Assembly: GCA_030015575.1 (NCBI GenBank)
Contig: CM057338.1
Location: 833,458,353-833,522,352, forward strand
Direction of reading: 5' to 3'
Source: Agapanthus africanus
Lineage: Eukaryota; Streptophyta; Magnoliopsida; Asparagales; Amaryllidaceae
Length of the DNA stretch: 64,000 bases
In this document: positions 1-9,440 of the stretch, piece after piece
Numbering within the stretch: the stretch's first letter is position 1
Layout: each line of letters begins with the position of its first letter
Translations under genes and position numbers: made by a program
The notes under the pieces: model-generated
The model's database searches: none
Told to the model about the DNA's origin: nothing
What the model saw: only the letters and a program-made list of their open reading frames with translations

Positions 1-291
1 GTTTTGGCCCAGTCTGTCAAAGACTGAGGCGTTGGAGCTGGACGACCCGTTGAGTGGGGCCGCAGTAGTTATGAGCCGATCAAAGACCGACTTCTTCGGA
101 GCTTTTTGCTATGGCAAAGGAGCGCTGATGCTTGTTGGCGGGATCATGGTCCCAAAGAATAGCCTAATGGTGGCTTGGGTCACCTGTTCCACCGGCATTG
201 TGAAAAGGGAGGCCGCTTGGGGCCCGTAAGTCACTCCTCCGGACAGGACGGAGTGAGAGTTGCAGTTGCAGTTAGTGCAGTTTGAATCCAT
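1..291 (-). pseudogene. Tat-type gag, N-terminal start only
   Basis: The minus-strand frame from 291 downward encodes a start nearly identical to the gag starts at 10172 and 39676 (shared features: a short Cys/Asn-rich opening, then HSVLSGGVTYGPQAAS and MPVEQVTQAT). Gag is the capsid-type protein that packages the element's RNA in cytoplasmic particles. Only about 97 codons lie in the window and the rest runs off the left edge. Treated as a fossil. Confidence 0.65.
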
Positions 292-417
292 TGATCTTCT
301 ATTTTCTGCACGGAGTAAGACACCAAATCTTAGTACCTCGAATCCAGGGCAACCATGTCAAACCGCGACTTGTTCGCGAAACACGACACACGAAGTGTGG
401 AGTGAAAAGAGGAAGAG

Positions 418-501
418 GTCCCACCGGGCATACCAGAATCTGAACCTCAAAATTGATCAGTTCATATGATATGCAAAGTAAAGTTCAGAGCCGCAAGAAT
501 C
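418..501 (-). promoter_or_regulatory. primer-binding-site region with an extra 61 bp
   Basis: Positions 418-440 are the reverse complement of the site seen next to the plus-strand LTRs at 10028 and 39532 (TGGCACGCCCGGTGGGAC type). In those copies about 5 bp separate LTR and site. Here about 61 bp (441-501) lie between them, flanked on both sides by the short word AGAATCTG, which suggests a small insertion or local duplication. Confidence 0.55.
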
Positions 502-932
502 TGTTCCCCGCCGAAACACGGAGACGTGACAGCGCAGGTCCGTCTCGCCTGAATTTCGGGGCAGATGCTAATTGGTGCTATCCGTCCACCTTTCCGAAGA
601 TGCCAAGTTGTTTTATGACATCGTGTATCGAAGGTTTAAACGGATGCGGCCGATGTAGCAGACTTCGTCAGATTCCCCCTCATTTGAGGGGTTTTTGATT
701 GTGGGGACGCTCATCCCTACAGGCGCAAGCCCCTGCAGTTAATTACGCTACCGCGTCGCGGTAACAACTTTCTCCTTCTCCAGATGATCACTTCGCGTCG
801 TGTTTGTTTGTTTTGTTTTTTGGTTGCCCGTGGATTGTATACGGAGACTAATTTATGTTGTCTCTCGTAGGGCGTAGATTAGTCCAAATCCGTATTTTAT
901 TAGATTTGGATTTGGGGGTTGGGTTTAAGAAT

Positions 933-1128
933 ACGTTAGTCTCATTTGAGACTAAGATCAACTTAAACGTTTATTAAGGATACGTTAGTCTAATTTTAAA
1001 CTAAGATCAACTTAACGGTTTGTTAAGGACACGTTAGTCTAATTTTAGACTAAGGTCAACTTAACCATTTGTTAAGGATATGTTAGTCTAATTTTAGACT
1101 AAGATCTACTTAACAGGATCATTTAGAT
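933..1128. repeat. 49-bp tandem repeat in LTR, about 4 copies
   Basis: Copies start near 933, 982, 1031 and 1080. Each contains an inverted repeat: TTAGTCTC / GAGACTAA in the first unit and TTAGTCTAA / TTAGACTAA in a later one. The arms differ between units but remain complementary within each unit. Related words occur at 9527-9600 and 39030-39100 in the plus LTRs. Confidence 0.8.
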
Positions 1129-1212
1129 CCGACAAAAGAGCATTTGGGCTCTATTGTTTTAGTTTAGGGACTTTGCGGTCAATTGCCAGTTTAAGGATAT
1201 GGTGGTCCAAGG

Positions 1213-1360
1213 TTAAGGACATCATAGTCCGTGGGTTTAAAGGAACCCCACGGTCCGAGATTAAGGACATCATAGTCCGTGGGTTTAAAGGGATCCCACA
1301 GTCCGAGGTTAAGGACATCATAGTCCATGGGTTTAAAGGGACCCTACAGTCCATGGAATG
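1213..1360. repeat. 48-bp tandem repeat in LTR, about 3 copies
   Basis: The word TTAAGGACATCATAGTCC starts at 1213, 1261 and 1309. Each unit holds two small inverted repeats: GGAC / GTCC around ATCATA, and CCGTGGG / CCCACGG around about 10 nt in the first unit. Both strands are open here only because the unit length is a multiple of three. I do not regard it as coding. Confidence 0.8.
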
Positions 1361-2329
1361 ATTGGTTATCGGGACCCGTCACCTCTCTGAAGACGTTGAA
1401 GGATTACAACGAAAAATATCAGAGGAGCTCAGAGATGTACCCTTGAACCAAAGTTGATTGGGAGATCTGTAGTCCAATTTGGAACTAAGATCAATTAATT
1501 AGATTATGAGCATATGGTCTCAGTTAAATCTGAATTGAGGACTTATGACCAATTTGGGGTAAGTCCAATTAAGTTTGAAATATTGGCCCTTTGTTGGCCT
1601 GTTGAGCATTTGTCTGGATTCAGTCCCCCCCCATTATTTAGCAATGCTAAACAGGGGTTTGGGGGCTCTGAGAACATTTTGTCTTCGGCTGAGCACTTAA
1701 ACATTATAGTTCTGGATTTTAAGGCTCATTTGAGGGGGTGATTTGCCTCTGGAAAACTTAGCCAATTTGGGCTAAGCTGATTTGAAAATAGTGTTAAACA
1801 CTATAGGACATATGGCGGTTACGTGTCCTCACGTGATGTATTTAAAAAAGTGTTAGACACTGGAGACAAAATGCTCAAAATAGTGTTAAACACTAGAAAG
1901 GAAGGGGTCACGTGGGGTTATGTGAGGCGCCTGAAGATGGGGCCAGACCTGCTTTATTTTATTATCAGAATATTCAAATAAGTGTTAAACACTTTTAGTC
2001 TTCAGGCCATCACGTGTTGGCACGTGATGGGTAGCCATGTATTGATTTAAAGTGTTTATTAAGGGGTCATGTGGGGACACGTGAGGGCGCCCAAAATCAG
2101 TACTGCCTTTGGCTTTGTTCTCTTCATTTATGAGGGTCACGTGTGAGCACGTGAGGCATTGCCTCCAAGCTTTTTTTCTTCTCATTTTGGGGAGTCTGTT
2201 TAAAGGTCACGTGGGAACACGTAACCTAGTTTTGTTCTCTCTTTTTTGCTCATTGAGAATGGGGGTCACGTGTTACCACGTGACCAAGTTCTTTACGTGC
2301 ATGGAGAGCTGTAAGTCTCTTGTTTTAAT

Positions 2330-2640
2330 AATTAAATTCTCTGTAGGGTTAAACCCTAATTCTGTTTTAGAGGAATTAAATTCCTATGTATATGGAAGAA
2401 TTAAATTCTTATGTAGGGTTAAACCCTAGTTCTATTTTGGAGGAATTAAATTCCTATGAATTTTGGAGAATTAAATCCACATATAGGGTTAAACCCAAGT
2501 TCTGTTTTGGAGGATTTATATTCCTATGAATTTGGGAGAATTAAATTCGCATATAGGGTTAAACCCTAGTTCTATTTCGGAGGAATTAAATTCCTATGAA
2601 TTTGGGAGAATTAAATTCCTTAAACTCAATTCTCCCTTTA
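2330..2640. repeat. 70-bp tandem repeat of palindromic words
   Basis: The word GGGTTAAACCC recurs at about 2346, 2416, 2486 and 2556. Between copies are GGAATTAAATTCC and GAGAATTAAATTC. All are self-complementary or nearly so. The region lies downstream of the minus-strand TATA box, so it would be in the transcript leader. Confidence 0.8.
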
Positions 2641-2950
2641 AGTTTTGGATCTTCATGGCAGAATCTCCCCGATGAGAATTAAATTCTCAACTTGTGGGGA
2701 GATCTGCTTCTGCAGATCTTCAACCAAAGGAAGAACTAAGTTTTTATTCAGAAGAGTTAAACTCTTAAATTGAGAATTAAATTCTCTTTGTTTTATGGAA
2801 CTTAGATCACTTTCCCCTTTATCACCTAGGGTTTCTTTTCTCTGAAGAGATCTTTTTTTCTCTCTTGAGAATTAAATTCTCCTATCTTTTTTCTCTCTGT
2901 TGTTGTTATCTCCCAAAAAAGTAGATCCTCCTCTCTTCTCTTCTTTGATC

Positions 2951-2960
2951 CTATTTATAG
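2951..2960 (-). promoter_or_regulatory. TATA-like box of the minus-strand LTR
   Basis: The minus strand reads CTATAAATAG. Its position relative to U5 is comparable with TATATAAA at 7956 and 37461 in the plus LTRs, and short hairpin-like repeats follow it downstream as they do there. Assigned by sequence and position only. Confidence 0.5.
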
Positions 2961-3667
2961 GAGAAAGAAAAGAATCAATTTGTTTTGTCAATCTTTCATT
3001 GAAAGATTTTAATTGATTTTGTAACCAACATGATCTTTTAGATCACTCAGTGAATTTTATTCACCATTGGATTTTTAATCCAAAAGATCTTTTATCTGTT
3101 ATTCCTGGCAAATTTCAGGGAAATCTTTCCTTGTATAAAGTCTTTCCATAAATTGGTGATTTTTAATCACCATTGGATTTTTAATCCAACGGTGCTCCAT
3201 TTTACAGAGCACCATCTTTTTTGTTTGGAAAGATTTAGAGAAGTATTTTTCCAGTTAGGATTTTTGATTCCCTTTTAATTAGAATTTAATTCTATTAATT
3301 CATAGATCTTTAGGAACCCATCACGTGTTGGCACATGACCCCATGATTAAGCATTTGACCAGAATTTAATTCTGTTGTTTTAAAGAACTCAGGAATTATC
3401 ACGTGTCAGCACGTGACCCATAGTCACGTGTTGGCACGTGATGCCCCATTGGGGTTTTTCCTTCTTATTTTATTATACATTTAATTCTTTTCAGTGGGTA
3501 TAAAGGCCCATCACGTGTTGGCACGTGACCCCACTGATTAATTATTTTCAATTATTTATTTTATTCAGTGCCTACAGGCTTTGCCTGTAAATGGTCACGT
3601 GTCTGCATGTGATGCCCGGTCACGTGTGGGCACATGATGCCCGGTCACGTGTGAGCACGTGATGCCT

Positions 3668-4034
3668 CATAACTTTTGATCCCAGATGAATTATGAGGCC
3701 CATAATATATCAAATCGAATAATTTTTTGAGAAACTTTCAATACCATCAGAATTTAGTTGTTTCTCATTCGAGAGTTTATCAAAATGCAGCCCGGAAAAT
3801 ACTAGATCGTATTTTCTTCCTTAGATTACACGTGCATAGCATATTTGCTCATAAATTTTGATTCCCGATGAATTATGAAGCCCATAATATATCAAATCGA
3901 AGGATTTTTCGAGAAGCTTTCGATATCATCAGAACATAGCTGTTTCACATTCGGGTGTTTGTCAAAATACAGCCGAGAAAATACTGATTCACATTTTCTT
4001 AAACGTATCGATGTCATTTGATACCTTGGGCTCT
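3668..4034. repeat. two copies of a 183-bp unit at the inverted junction
   Basis: The stretch beginning CATAACTTTTGATCCC at 3668 is repeated, slightly diverged, from about 3851. It shares the word CATAATATATCAAATCGAA and later words around ATCAGAA and AAAATAC. It matches neither the LTRs nor the internal parts of the Tat-type element. It sits where the minus-strand fragment meets the plus-strand unit. It could be older host or satellite DNA, or a remnant of another element. No gene is seen. Confidence 0.65.
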
Positions 4035-4319
4035 TTTGCGCAAAAATTTTTTTTTTGGCGGGAACAGACTTCTATTAGCAGGAGTTAACTGTGACGTTAG
4101 GACATCCTTGTGATAACTTCTTGATTCATCTCGACTCGTGGGGAAAATATTGTTCCTGCGAGAATTTCTCGACTCGTCTCGACTCGTAGGGAAAAACCTT
4201 AGGCATTGGGGATAAGTACCTGTTTCTTAAGCACTGGGACCCTGCAAGTCAGTCTAAGATGGACTATTGCATACTATTCATAGGCCACACTCTCCAAAGT
4301 CGAACATCGACAAGGAGTG

Positions 4320-4545
4320 AAACAATCACTTACGAGTCCTCTCGACTTGTAAAGGAGAAAATTCTCTTGTGAGATCCTTACGACTCTCAAGAGAAAACAC
4401 GCACTTAGGAATCCTCACGATTCCTAAGGAGAAATTACATCTACGAGATCCTCACGACTCGTAGAGAGAAAAATCTTTATAAGACCCTCACGGCTCATAA
4501 AGTTGAAAAGTCTTAGGTGGCAGATCCTAACCCTGTCTCCTAAAC
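4320..4545. repeat. spacer block of covarying hairpin units (copy 1)
   Basis: Five or six units of about 40 bp each have two complementary arms around a nearly constant core (ATCCTCACGA or close). Examples: arms CTTAGGAATC / GATTCCTAAG near 4394, TCTACGAG / CTCGTAGA near 4440, and CTTTATAAG / CTCATAAAG near 4471. The same order of units recurs at 14060-14285 and 14405-14630. Confidence 0.8.
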
Positions 4546-4822
4546 CATCGCTACCCTACAAAGAGTTCGAGACGAACTGTTACTTATTATCTACAGGTCA
4601 CACTTGCCAGAGTAACATACCAACAACACAGCAAAGAAAAGAAAGCGATACTCGGTGATAAAGAAAATGTGTCCTTTATTCATGTATTCAACTGAATATG
4701 AGATACATCATATAAAAAATGATGAAATGAATACATGTTATTCATAAATTACAATCGATACAAAGACGACTATTGAGAAAGGAGCGATTTTAACAAATCA
4801 GCAAGCCGCTCGTGCACTCCTC

Positions 4823-7374
4823 TCAGCTCCTTTTCATGATCAGCCGCCGTGGCCAACTCCGCTTCAATCCGAGTCCGTTGCTGTAAGCAGGATGAAACTT
4901 CTCATCGATTTCCCGCTGAGCAGCTTCCTGACTCTGTGTAACTTGCTCAGTGAAATCAAGCTTTTTCCTCAGCACCAGTCCATCAGAAATACAGCTTTGG
5001 AGGTTTTCAAAAATAGAGTTCAGCTGTGCAGCGTTCGCTTCGACCTGGGCACATAGTTGGATAGACTCGGCGGTTGTCGCCTCACATTCCTTTCGCTTGA
5101 GGGTCGCCTCTTGTTCAAAATGGCGAAGGAAAATGGCACTTTGCTCAACCCACGCAGCCAGCTGGGAGTTCAGAGCCAGAACCTCGGGAGCAGGACGCCT
5201 GAGCTCAAGCTCATGCAGGCAGGCCTCAATCTTCCTGCAGTGATTAACCCAAGACTCAACGACGCCTTCTCTATGGAAGTTCACGCGTGTCACCAGCATG
5301 GGATTAACCTCGGCAGCAAAATCTGCAGCGAATGCAGGGACCTCTGCGTCAAGCTCCTTGATGGATTCACTCAACATACGCAGGCTGGTCACAGCATCTT
5401 TGGAAGATGGACGTCTAGAAAATGGCCCTGCCGGTATTAGGATGCGTGACTCGAAGGGAGCAGGATCCGGTGCGATTGCTACAAAATGAATTACGGTTAG
5501 AAGCTGACTCGCGAAATAAAGAAACCACACGAGCGATAAAAGCTACTATACCGGCTATGATAGGTGGCAAAGTTGGGAGTACCGATGGCGCGACTATTCT
5601 CTCGTCCCCTCCTTCAATCTGTAATGCTGCAATCAATGCAAAGAAGAATTAGCAACGACTTGGCTGCCCATAAAAGAAAGGAAAGAAATATTGGCCAAAG
5701 ACTATACTCACCAACACAACCGGATGAAGCAATCTCCGACTGGAAGGAGAAATGCGGGCTCAGCACTTGATATAGGTGGTCAAAAAGGACTCCTGCAAAG
5801 TTGTGACAATGTACTGTTAGTACAAGGAAGATGGTATCCACAATTTGACCAGGTAAATTGTAAACCCATACCTTACAGCATTTGAGAGGACAAGAGAGAA
5901 GGCGAAGGGAAGGCGACCGTCAGAGCAGCAACTGGTGACGCTTTTTCGGGTGGCACAACCTCAGCGCCCACCACACCTACATTCAAAACAAACAATGTGT
6001 CATCAGAAAGGACTGAAAGGGATTGCGAAATAAAAAGTAAACAACGGCCCAAGACCTACTTGAGGGGTCATCGGCTAAAACCGCGACGGAAGCATTACCG
6101 GGCGTTGCGGCTTCTTCGCTCGCCTTCAGTGGAATACTTTCGGCGCCCGTGGCTTCATCCCCTGATTCTACAGGGGCTGTGGTGACGCTTGCGATGCCCG
6201 CCGAGAGCAGGGAACCACTAGGAGAAAGAGCGGCAGTTTGGGCAGTCCCAGACTCCCGAGAGAGAGTAGCCGCTTCGGGCTCTGTGGTCGCTGTTTTCTC
6301 ACCTGCCGCCTCATCGCCAATGCCTGGCCCTGCAAGATATGGTATATCAGAATTTGTAGATCGAGTAAAAGTGAAAAGACCGGGCATTGCATTACCTGGC
6401 GATGGATTCTCGGTTGCATCCCAAGCTGCGCGCACGACCTGTCTATGAGCGGTGGACAGGACAGATGGAGCATCCTCTGGAGGAATAGCGACAGATGTAG
6501 CGGTGCTTGAGCCTGCACCCACAGCCAAGCTGACATCACGTTCCCTCGCCGTACGCTTTCTACGCTTCTTGTCGGCCCTGACATTGAGAAGTGATCTCCT
6601 CAAAACCTCCATCAAAGAGACGTCATCGTCCGAATCAGGAGCTGCCTCTGGAGCCGTTACGGCGTCCCTCATCGGCTGCTTAAGTGAAGTCCCCTGCGAT
6701 ACTGACGGGAGAGCTGGGGCCACGATAGCCGGCTCTGGAAGCGTCGCCGCATCACCGCTCTGGATCGGCACTGCGCTTGGGATAACCTGTGTTAAGGTAG
6801 TCCCTGCAATAAAATAATGAAGGGGGATCAGACTATGAATGAAGAAAAAAGAGAATGAAGGCATAACAACCCAAAGAATACCAAGGCCCAAGGAAGCGCG
6901 AAGCCTCTCTGCCTCTACGAAAGTCTTCAGTGAAGCCGCAAGAGCCTCTTCGGAGGAGATACCTATTGAAGAAGGAAGCGTCAGTCAAAGCATAATTATA
7001 TATATAACCGTGGAAAGATACGACTGAAGTCTACCTGACTGTGCAATGGTGATCAGTGCTGCTTCATCACGAGCTAGTTGCTCGGAAACTGCGATGGCAG
7101 CCTCTATATTGGTATCATCCGGAGCAATGAATAAACCCTCATTAATACCGTATTCACTCAAGCCGTCGCTGTAAGGAGCATGAGGCTCCTTGCCGAATGC
7201 AACGTCTGCAAAAAATATCGACTTCTTCTTATTCTGTGAAAGGCCGCAGGCAGCCGATAACACGAGCTTGCGCTTGGCGGGAAACTTTGGGCGACGAGTC
7301 CCAATCTCCATACCCACACCAGACTCAGGAGACGCCGTAGCTACCGCTTTTACAGGCACATGGGGTAGGGGCAT
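4823..7374 (-). pseudogene. antisense ORF of Tat-type element, partial copy (no PMD end)
   Basis: Open segments on the minus strand at 6985-7374, 5983-6891 and 4823-5530 match the order and content of 18470-20964. Shared features are a segment with YGINEGLF, an Ala/Glu/Ser-rich low-complexity middle with a KKRRKR basic patch, and a final segment with Leu- and Glu-rich helical character that begins near ESRILIPAGPF. Extra antisense ORFs between pol and the 3' LTR are known in the Tat lineage. Their role is unknown. Gaps between segments look intron-like: 6963-7034 has GT and AG borders and lies at the same relative place as 20728-20805 in the second copy. The upstream plant-mobile-domain part is missing. 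Treated as a fossil and not reconstructed. Confidence 0.6.
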
Positions 7375-7435
7375 CTCGAAAATGACGTTGTTTCCACAAT
7401 TAGAGCAAAGCTCTGTTCAGAAATCAAAATTTGAA

Positions 7436-7625
7436 TTAAAGCTGCACTTTTATAAGAGCGCTGCGCTACAACTAGCGCACCCCGTGCAAAGCGCATAGGC
7501 GCTAGCACTTGATGCGCTACGCTATAAGTAGCGCACCACGTGCAAAGCACGTGTACGCTAGTGCTAAGAGCGCTGCACTACAAAGCAGCGCACCATGGGC
7601 AGAGCGCATAAGCGCTAGCGCTGGA
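7436..7625. repeat. GCGC palindromic-word block in U3
   Basis: There are dense repeats of words such as AGCGCTGCGCT, AGCGCACC and GCGCTAGCGC at about 60-bp spacing, interleaved with one or two CACGTG words. The block is repeated at about 36948-37135 in the second LTR with small changes. It occupies the place held by CACGTG units in the minus-strand LTR. Confidence 0.8.
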
Positions 7626-7955
7626 ACTAAATGTTCATTACTGTTGGATTAAATATCCAACGGATATGATTAAATCATCAATTAACAAGAATGAAATTCT
7701 GTTGAATTTTTCCAAACAGAAAAGATTGTGCCCTGAATTTGGAACACCGTTGGATCAATGATCCAATGGTGATTAAAAATCACTAAAATACAGAACAAAT
7801 TTTGTAAAGGGGGAAAGATTTCTCAATCTTGTTAAAAACAAGAAGATTATCTTCTGTAAATCAGAAGCCCTTGTATCAAAGATCCAACGGTGGGGAAATT
7901 CCCAAATCAATTAGAGAAAAGATCTCTTTAACTGATCGAACTGATCAGCTTGCCC

Positions 7956-7963
7956 TATATAAA
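7956..7963 (+). promoter_or_regulatory. TATA box of plus LTR copy 1
   Basis: TATATAAA follows CCC and precedes GGCCCC. The same box is at 37461-37468 in copy 2. It lies about 570 bp into the LTR, with hairpin-rich sequence starting about 75 bp downstream, so the U3/R border is probably about 30 bp after it. Confidence 0.7.
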
Positions 7964-8029
7964 GGCCCCAAGACTTCAAGTCTCGTGTAGAAAAAAACCA
8001 CCCCAAAAAACTTAGAGAAATTCAAAAGA

Positions 8030-8440
8030 GCAAGCTCTTGCAAGAAGAATTTTCTTCAAGATAAGAATGAATGATGATGAATACAGAGATGAAATCATCT
8101 CATAATTTAAAAAGAAGGATTCACTTCTTTAAAATATCATAGATCTAAAAAGGCAAAAAGTCTTTCACAAAGAGATCAAAAGATCTCATCACAAAATAAA
8201 AGAAGAACTTACTTCTCACAGATCATAGATCTATAAGGCTAAAGTCTTTCTCAAAAGAGATCATGAATATCTCATTATAAAAAGGAGGAGAGAATAATTC
8301 AATTCTCTTAAGGATCATAGATCCATAAAGGCAAAGCCTTTCATCAATATAAGAGATTGAAACAAAATAAGAACGGTTGTTCTTAGATCCTGAGACAAAG
8401 TCTCTTTGAAAAGAACATAAATTGTTTCTTAGATCATAAA
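8030..8440. repeat. mini-hairpin array in LTR leader (copy 1)
   Basis: About fifteen short inverted repeats follow one another every 20-30 bp. Examples are GAGATC / GATCTC around AAAA, AGATC / GATCT around ATA, GAGAAT / ATTCTC around a 6-nt loop, GGATC / GATCC around ATA, AAAGGC / GCCTTT around AAA, and GAAC / GTTC around GGTT. Loops are short and A/T-rich. The same series is at 37550-37950. No reading frame of note is present. Confidence 0.8.
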
Positions 8441-8447
8441 ATTGATC

Positions 8448-8812
8448 AGATGCGCTTTGCACTCTTGAACTGCGCTTTTGAGCTCTCTGGACTGGCACTC
8501 AGCGCCAAATGCGCCACGTGTCAATCACTCATGTACTGCTTAACAACTAGCGCCTTGTGCTTCTGAAATAGCGCACTGCGCTCATGGGCTGGCGCTCTGC
8601 GCCGAGTGCACCACGTGTCACTCACATGTGCGCCACTAAACTGAAGGCTCAATGCGCTCATGAACCAGCGCTCTGCGCTCATAGACTGGTGCAATGCGCC
8701 CATCATCTGGCGCTTAGCGCCAAGCGCGACACGTGTCCTTCACGTATGCGCCACATGGCAGAAGCGCACAGCGCTCTTTGAATGGCGCAAAGAGCCAAGC
8801 GCATCATGTGCT
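8448..8812. repeat. second GCGC-word block in LTR
   Basis: About 360 bp are dominated by GCGC words (TGCGCTTTTG, CAGCGCC, AGCGCAC, GCGCCACGTGTC) at 20-40 bp spacing. The block is repeated at about 37955-38315. Several units carry GCGCCACGTG, combining the two palindromic words of the family. Confidence 0.75.
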
Positions 8813-9205
8813 GCACTGATAGAACATAAATTGTTCTTTAATAAGCCCAGAGCTATGATGAATGCTCAGCATTCAATAGAAGACAAAACATTGTCAAGAT
8901 ATAAATCAATGCTCAGCATTGTTAAAAGGGCCATGCCCAAATAAAGGCTCAACAGCTCAAAATAAAATGTTAAACATTTTAACCTGATTGGACTTAGCCT
9001 AAGATTGGCCATAAGTCTTTAATTCATGTTAATTGAGCACATCTGCTCATAAATATTTTAACAGATCTTAGCCCCAAATCGGACTACAGATCTTTCAACC
9101 AACTCATATCGGTTTAAGGGTACATCTCTGAACTCCTCTGATAATTGTCGTTGTAATCCTTCAACGTCTTCAGAGAGGTGACGGGTCCCGACAACCATAC
9201 ATTTC

Positions 9206-9440
9206 ATGGACTATGATGTCCTTAACCTTAACTGTGGGGTATTTAAACTCATGGACTATGATGTCCTTAACCTTGACTGTGAGGTCCTTAAACTCACGGA
9301 CTATGATGTCCTTAACCTGGACTGTGGGGTCCTTAAACTCACGTACTATGATGTCCTTAACCTGGACCACCATGTCCTTAAACTTTTAATGGACCACCAT
9401 GTCCTTAAACTGGTAATGGACCACCATTGTCCTTAAACTG
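9206..9440. repeat. 45-bp tandem repeat in LTR, 4 copies plus short tail
   Basis: The word GGACTATGATGTCCTTAA begins near 9208, 9253 and 9298, with a variant near 9343. It is followed by about three copies of a 30-bp unit with GGACCACCATGTCCTTAA. Each holds the inverted repeat GGAC / GTCC. Long open frames on both strands follow from the unit length and are not evidence of coding. The counterpart in copy 2 is at about 38708-38950. Confidence 0.8.

Larger units (their letters stand above)
1..3667 (-). mobile_element. Ty3/gypsy Tat-type fragment (LTR plus gag start), minus strand
   Basis: Read on the minus strand, this stretch has the same order as 7389-10460 and 36895-40000 on the plus strand: a long LTR, a primer-site region, then the start of a gag frame. 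The gag part and the inner 400 bp of the LTR (U5) match those copies closely. The rest of the LTR has the same architecture but a different sequence vocabulary (CACGTG words where the plus copies have GCGC words), so it is another subfamily. It continues past the left edge. Its outer LTR end was not found and is probably lost near 3667. Broken and incomplete in this window. Confidence 0.75.
502..3667 (-). repeat. Tat-type LTR, CACGTG subfamily, outer end missing
   Basis: On the minus strand the LTR ends at 502 with GGGGAACA, matching the GGGAACA end of the plus LTR at 10022. The inner 400 bp (502-900) match the U5 of the other copies, including the words GGACTAATCC and CCGCGACGCGG. Further out are a 49-bp repeat, a 48-bp repeat, palindromic CACGTG units, a 70-bp repeat and a TATA-like box at 2951-2960. 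The region between TATA box and U5 is packed with short inverted repeats. No coding sequence is seen across it. Confidence 0.6.
1816..3667. repeat. array of CACGTG palindromic units (about 14)
   Basis: About fourteen units of roughly 20-22 bp have the form GGTCACGTG - 4 or 5 nt - CACGTGACC, some with mismatches. They lie near 1819, 1905, 2009, 2065, 2136, 2205, 2264, 3320, 3398, 3423, 3510, 3593, 3619 and 3643. The unit at 2264-2285 is a perfect 9-bp inverted repeat around TTAC, and the unit at 2009-2028 a perfect 8-bp one around TTGG. CACGTG is the G-box core bound by plant bZIP and bHLH factors, so the array could bind protein as well as fold. Confidence 0.85.
4070..7388 (+). mobile_element. 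3' internal part of a plus-strand Tat-type unit
   Basis: This repeats the order seen at 14050-20964: spacer hairpin units, then the antisense ORF on the minus strand. It ends directly at the LTR that starts at 7389. The part corresponding to 34097-36894 in the other unit (plant-mobile-domain end of the antisense ORF, its leader and the polypurine tract) is absent, so the fragment is reduced at both ends. Broken. Confidence 0.7.

Noticed and set aside
1151-1361. Long open frames on both strands with repeated peptides such as VKDIIVRGFKGT
   Set aside because: They come from a 48-bp tandem repeat whose length is a multiple of three. Similar frames arise from the 45-bp repeats at 9206 and 38708. 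There is no domain, and the location is inside LTRs.
2346-2566. GGGTTAAACCC words considered as interstitial telomere repeat
   Set aside because: Telomere-like TTTAGGG units are not tandemly repeated. The word is part of a 70-bp LTR repeat made of palindromes.
4052-4066. GGCGGGAACA considered as the end of another LTR
   Set aside because: No LTR-like sequence precedes it and no primer site follows. It could be chance.
4320-4545. Spacer units considered as a CRISPR array
   Set aside because: The repeated part is the short constant loop and the variable parts are complementary arms, not unique spacers. The context is a plant retrotransposon.
8584-8944. Open frames with Cys/His-rich repeats (CAHEPALCAHRLVQCAHH)
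   Set aside because: They are by-products of GCGC-word repeats in the LTR and are mirrored at 38163-38447. Not a zinc-finger protein.
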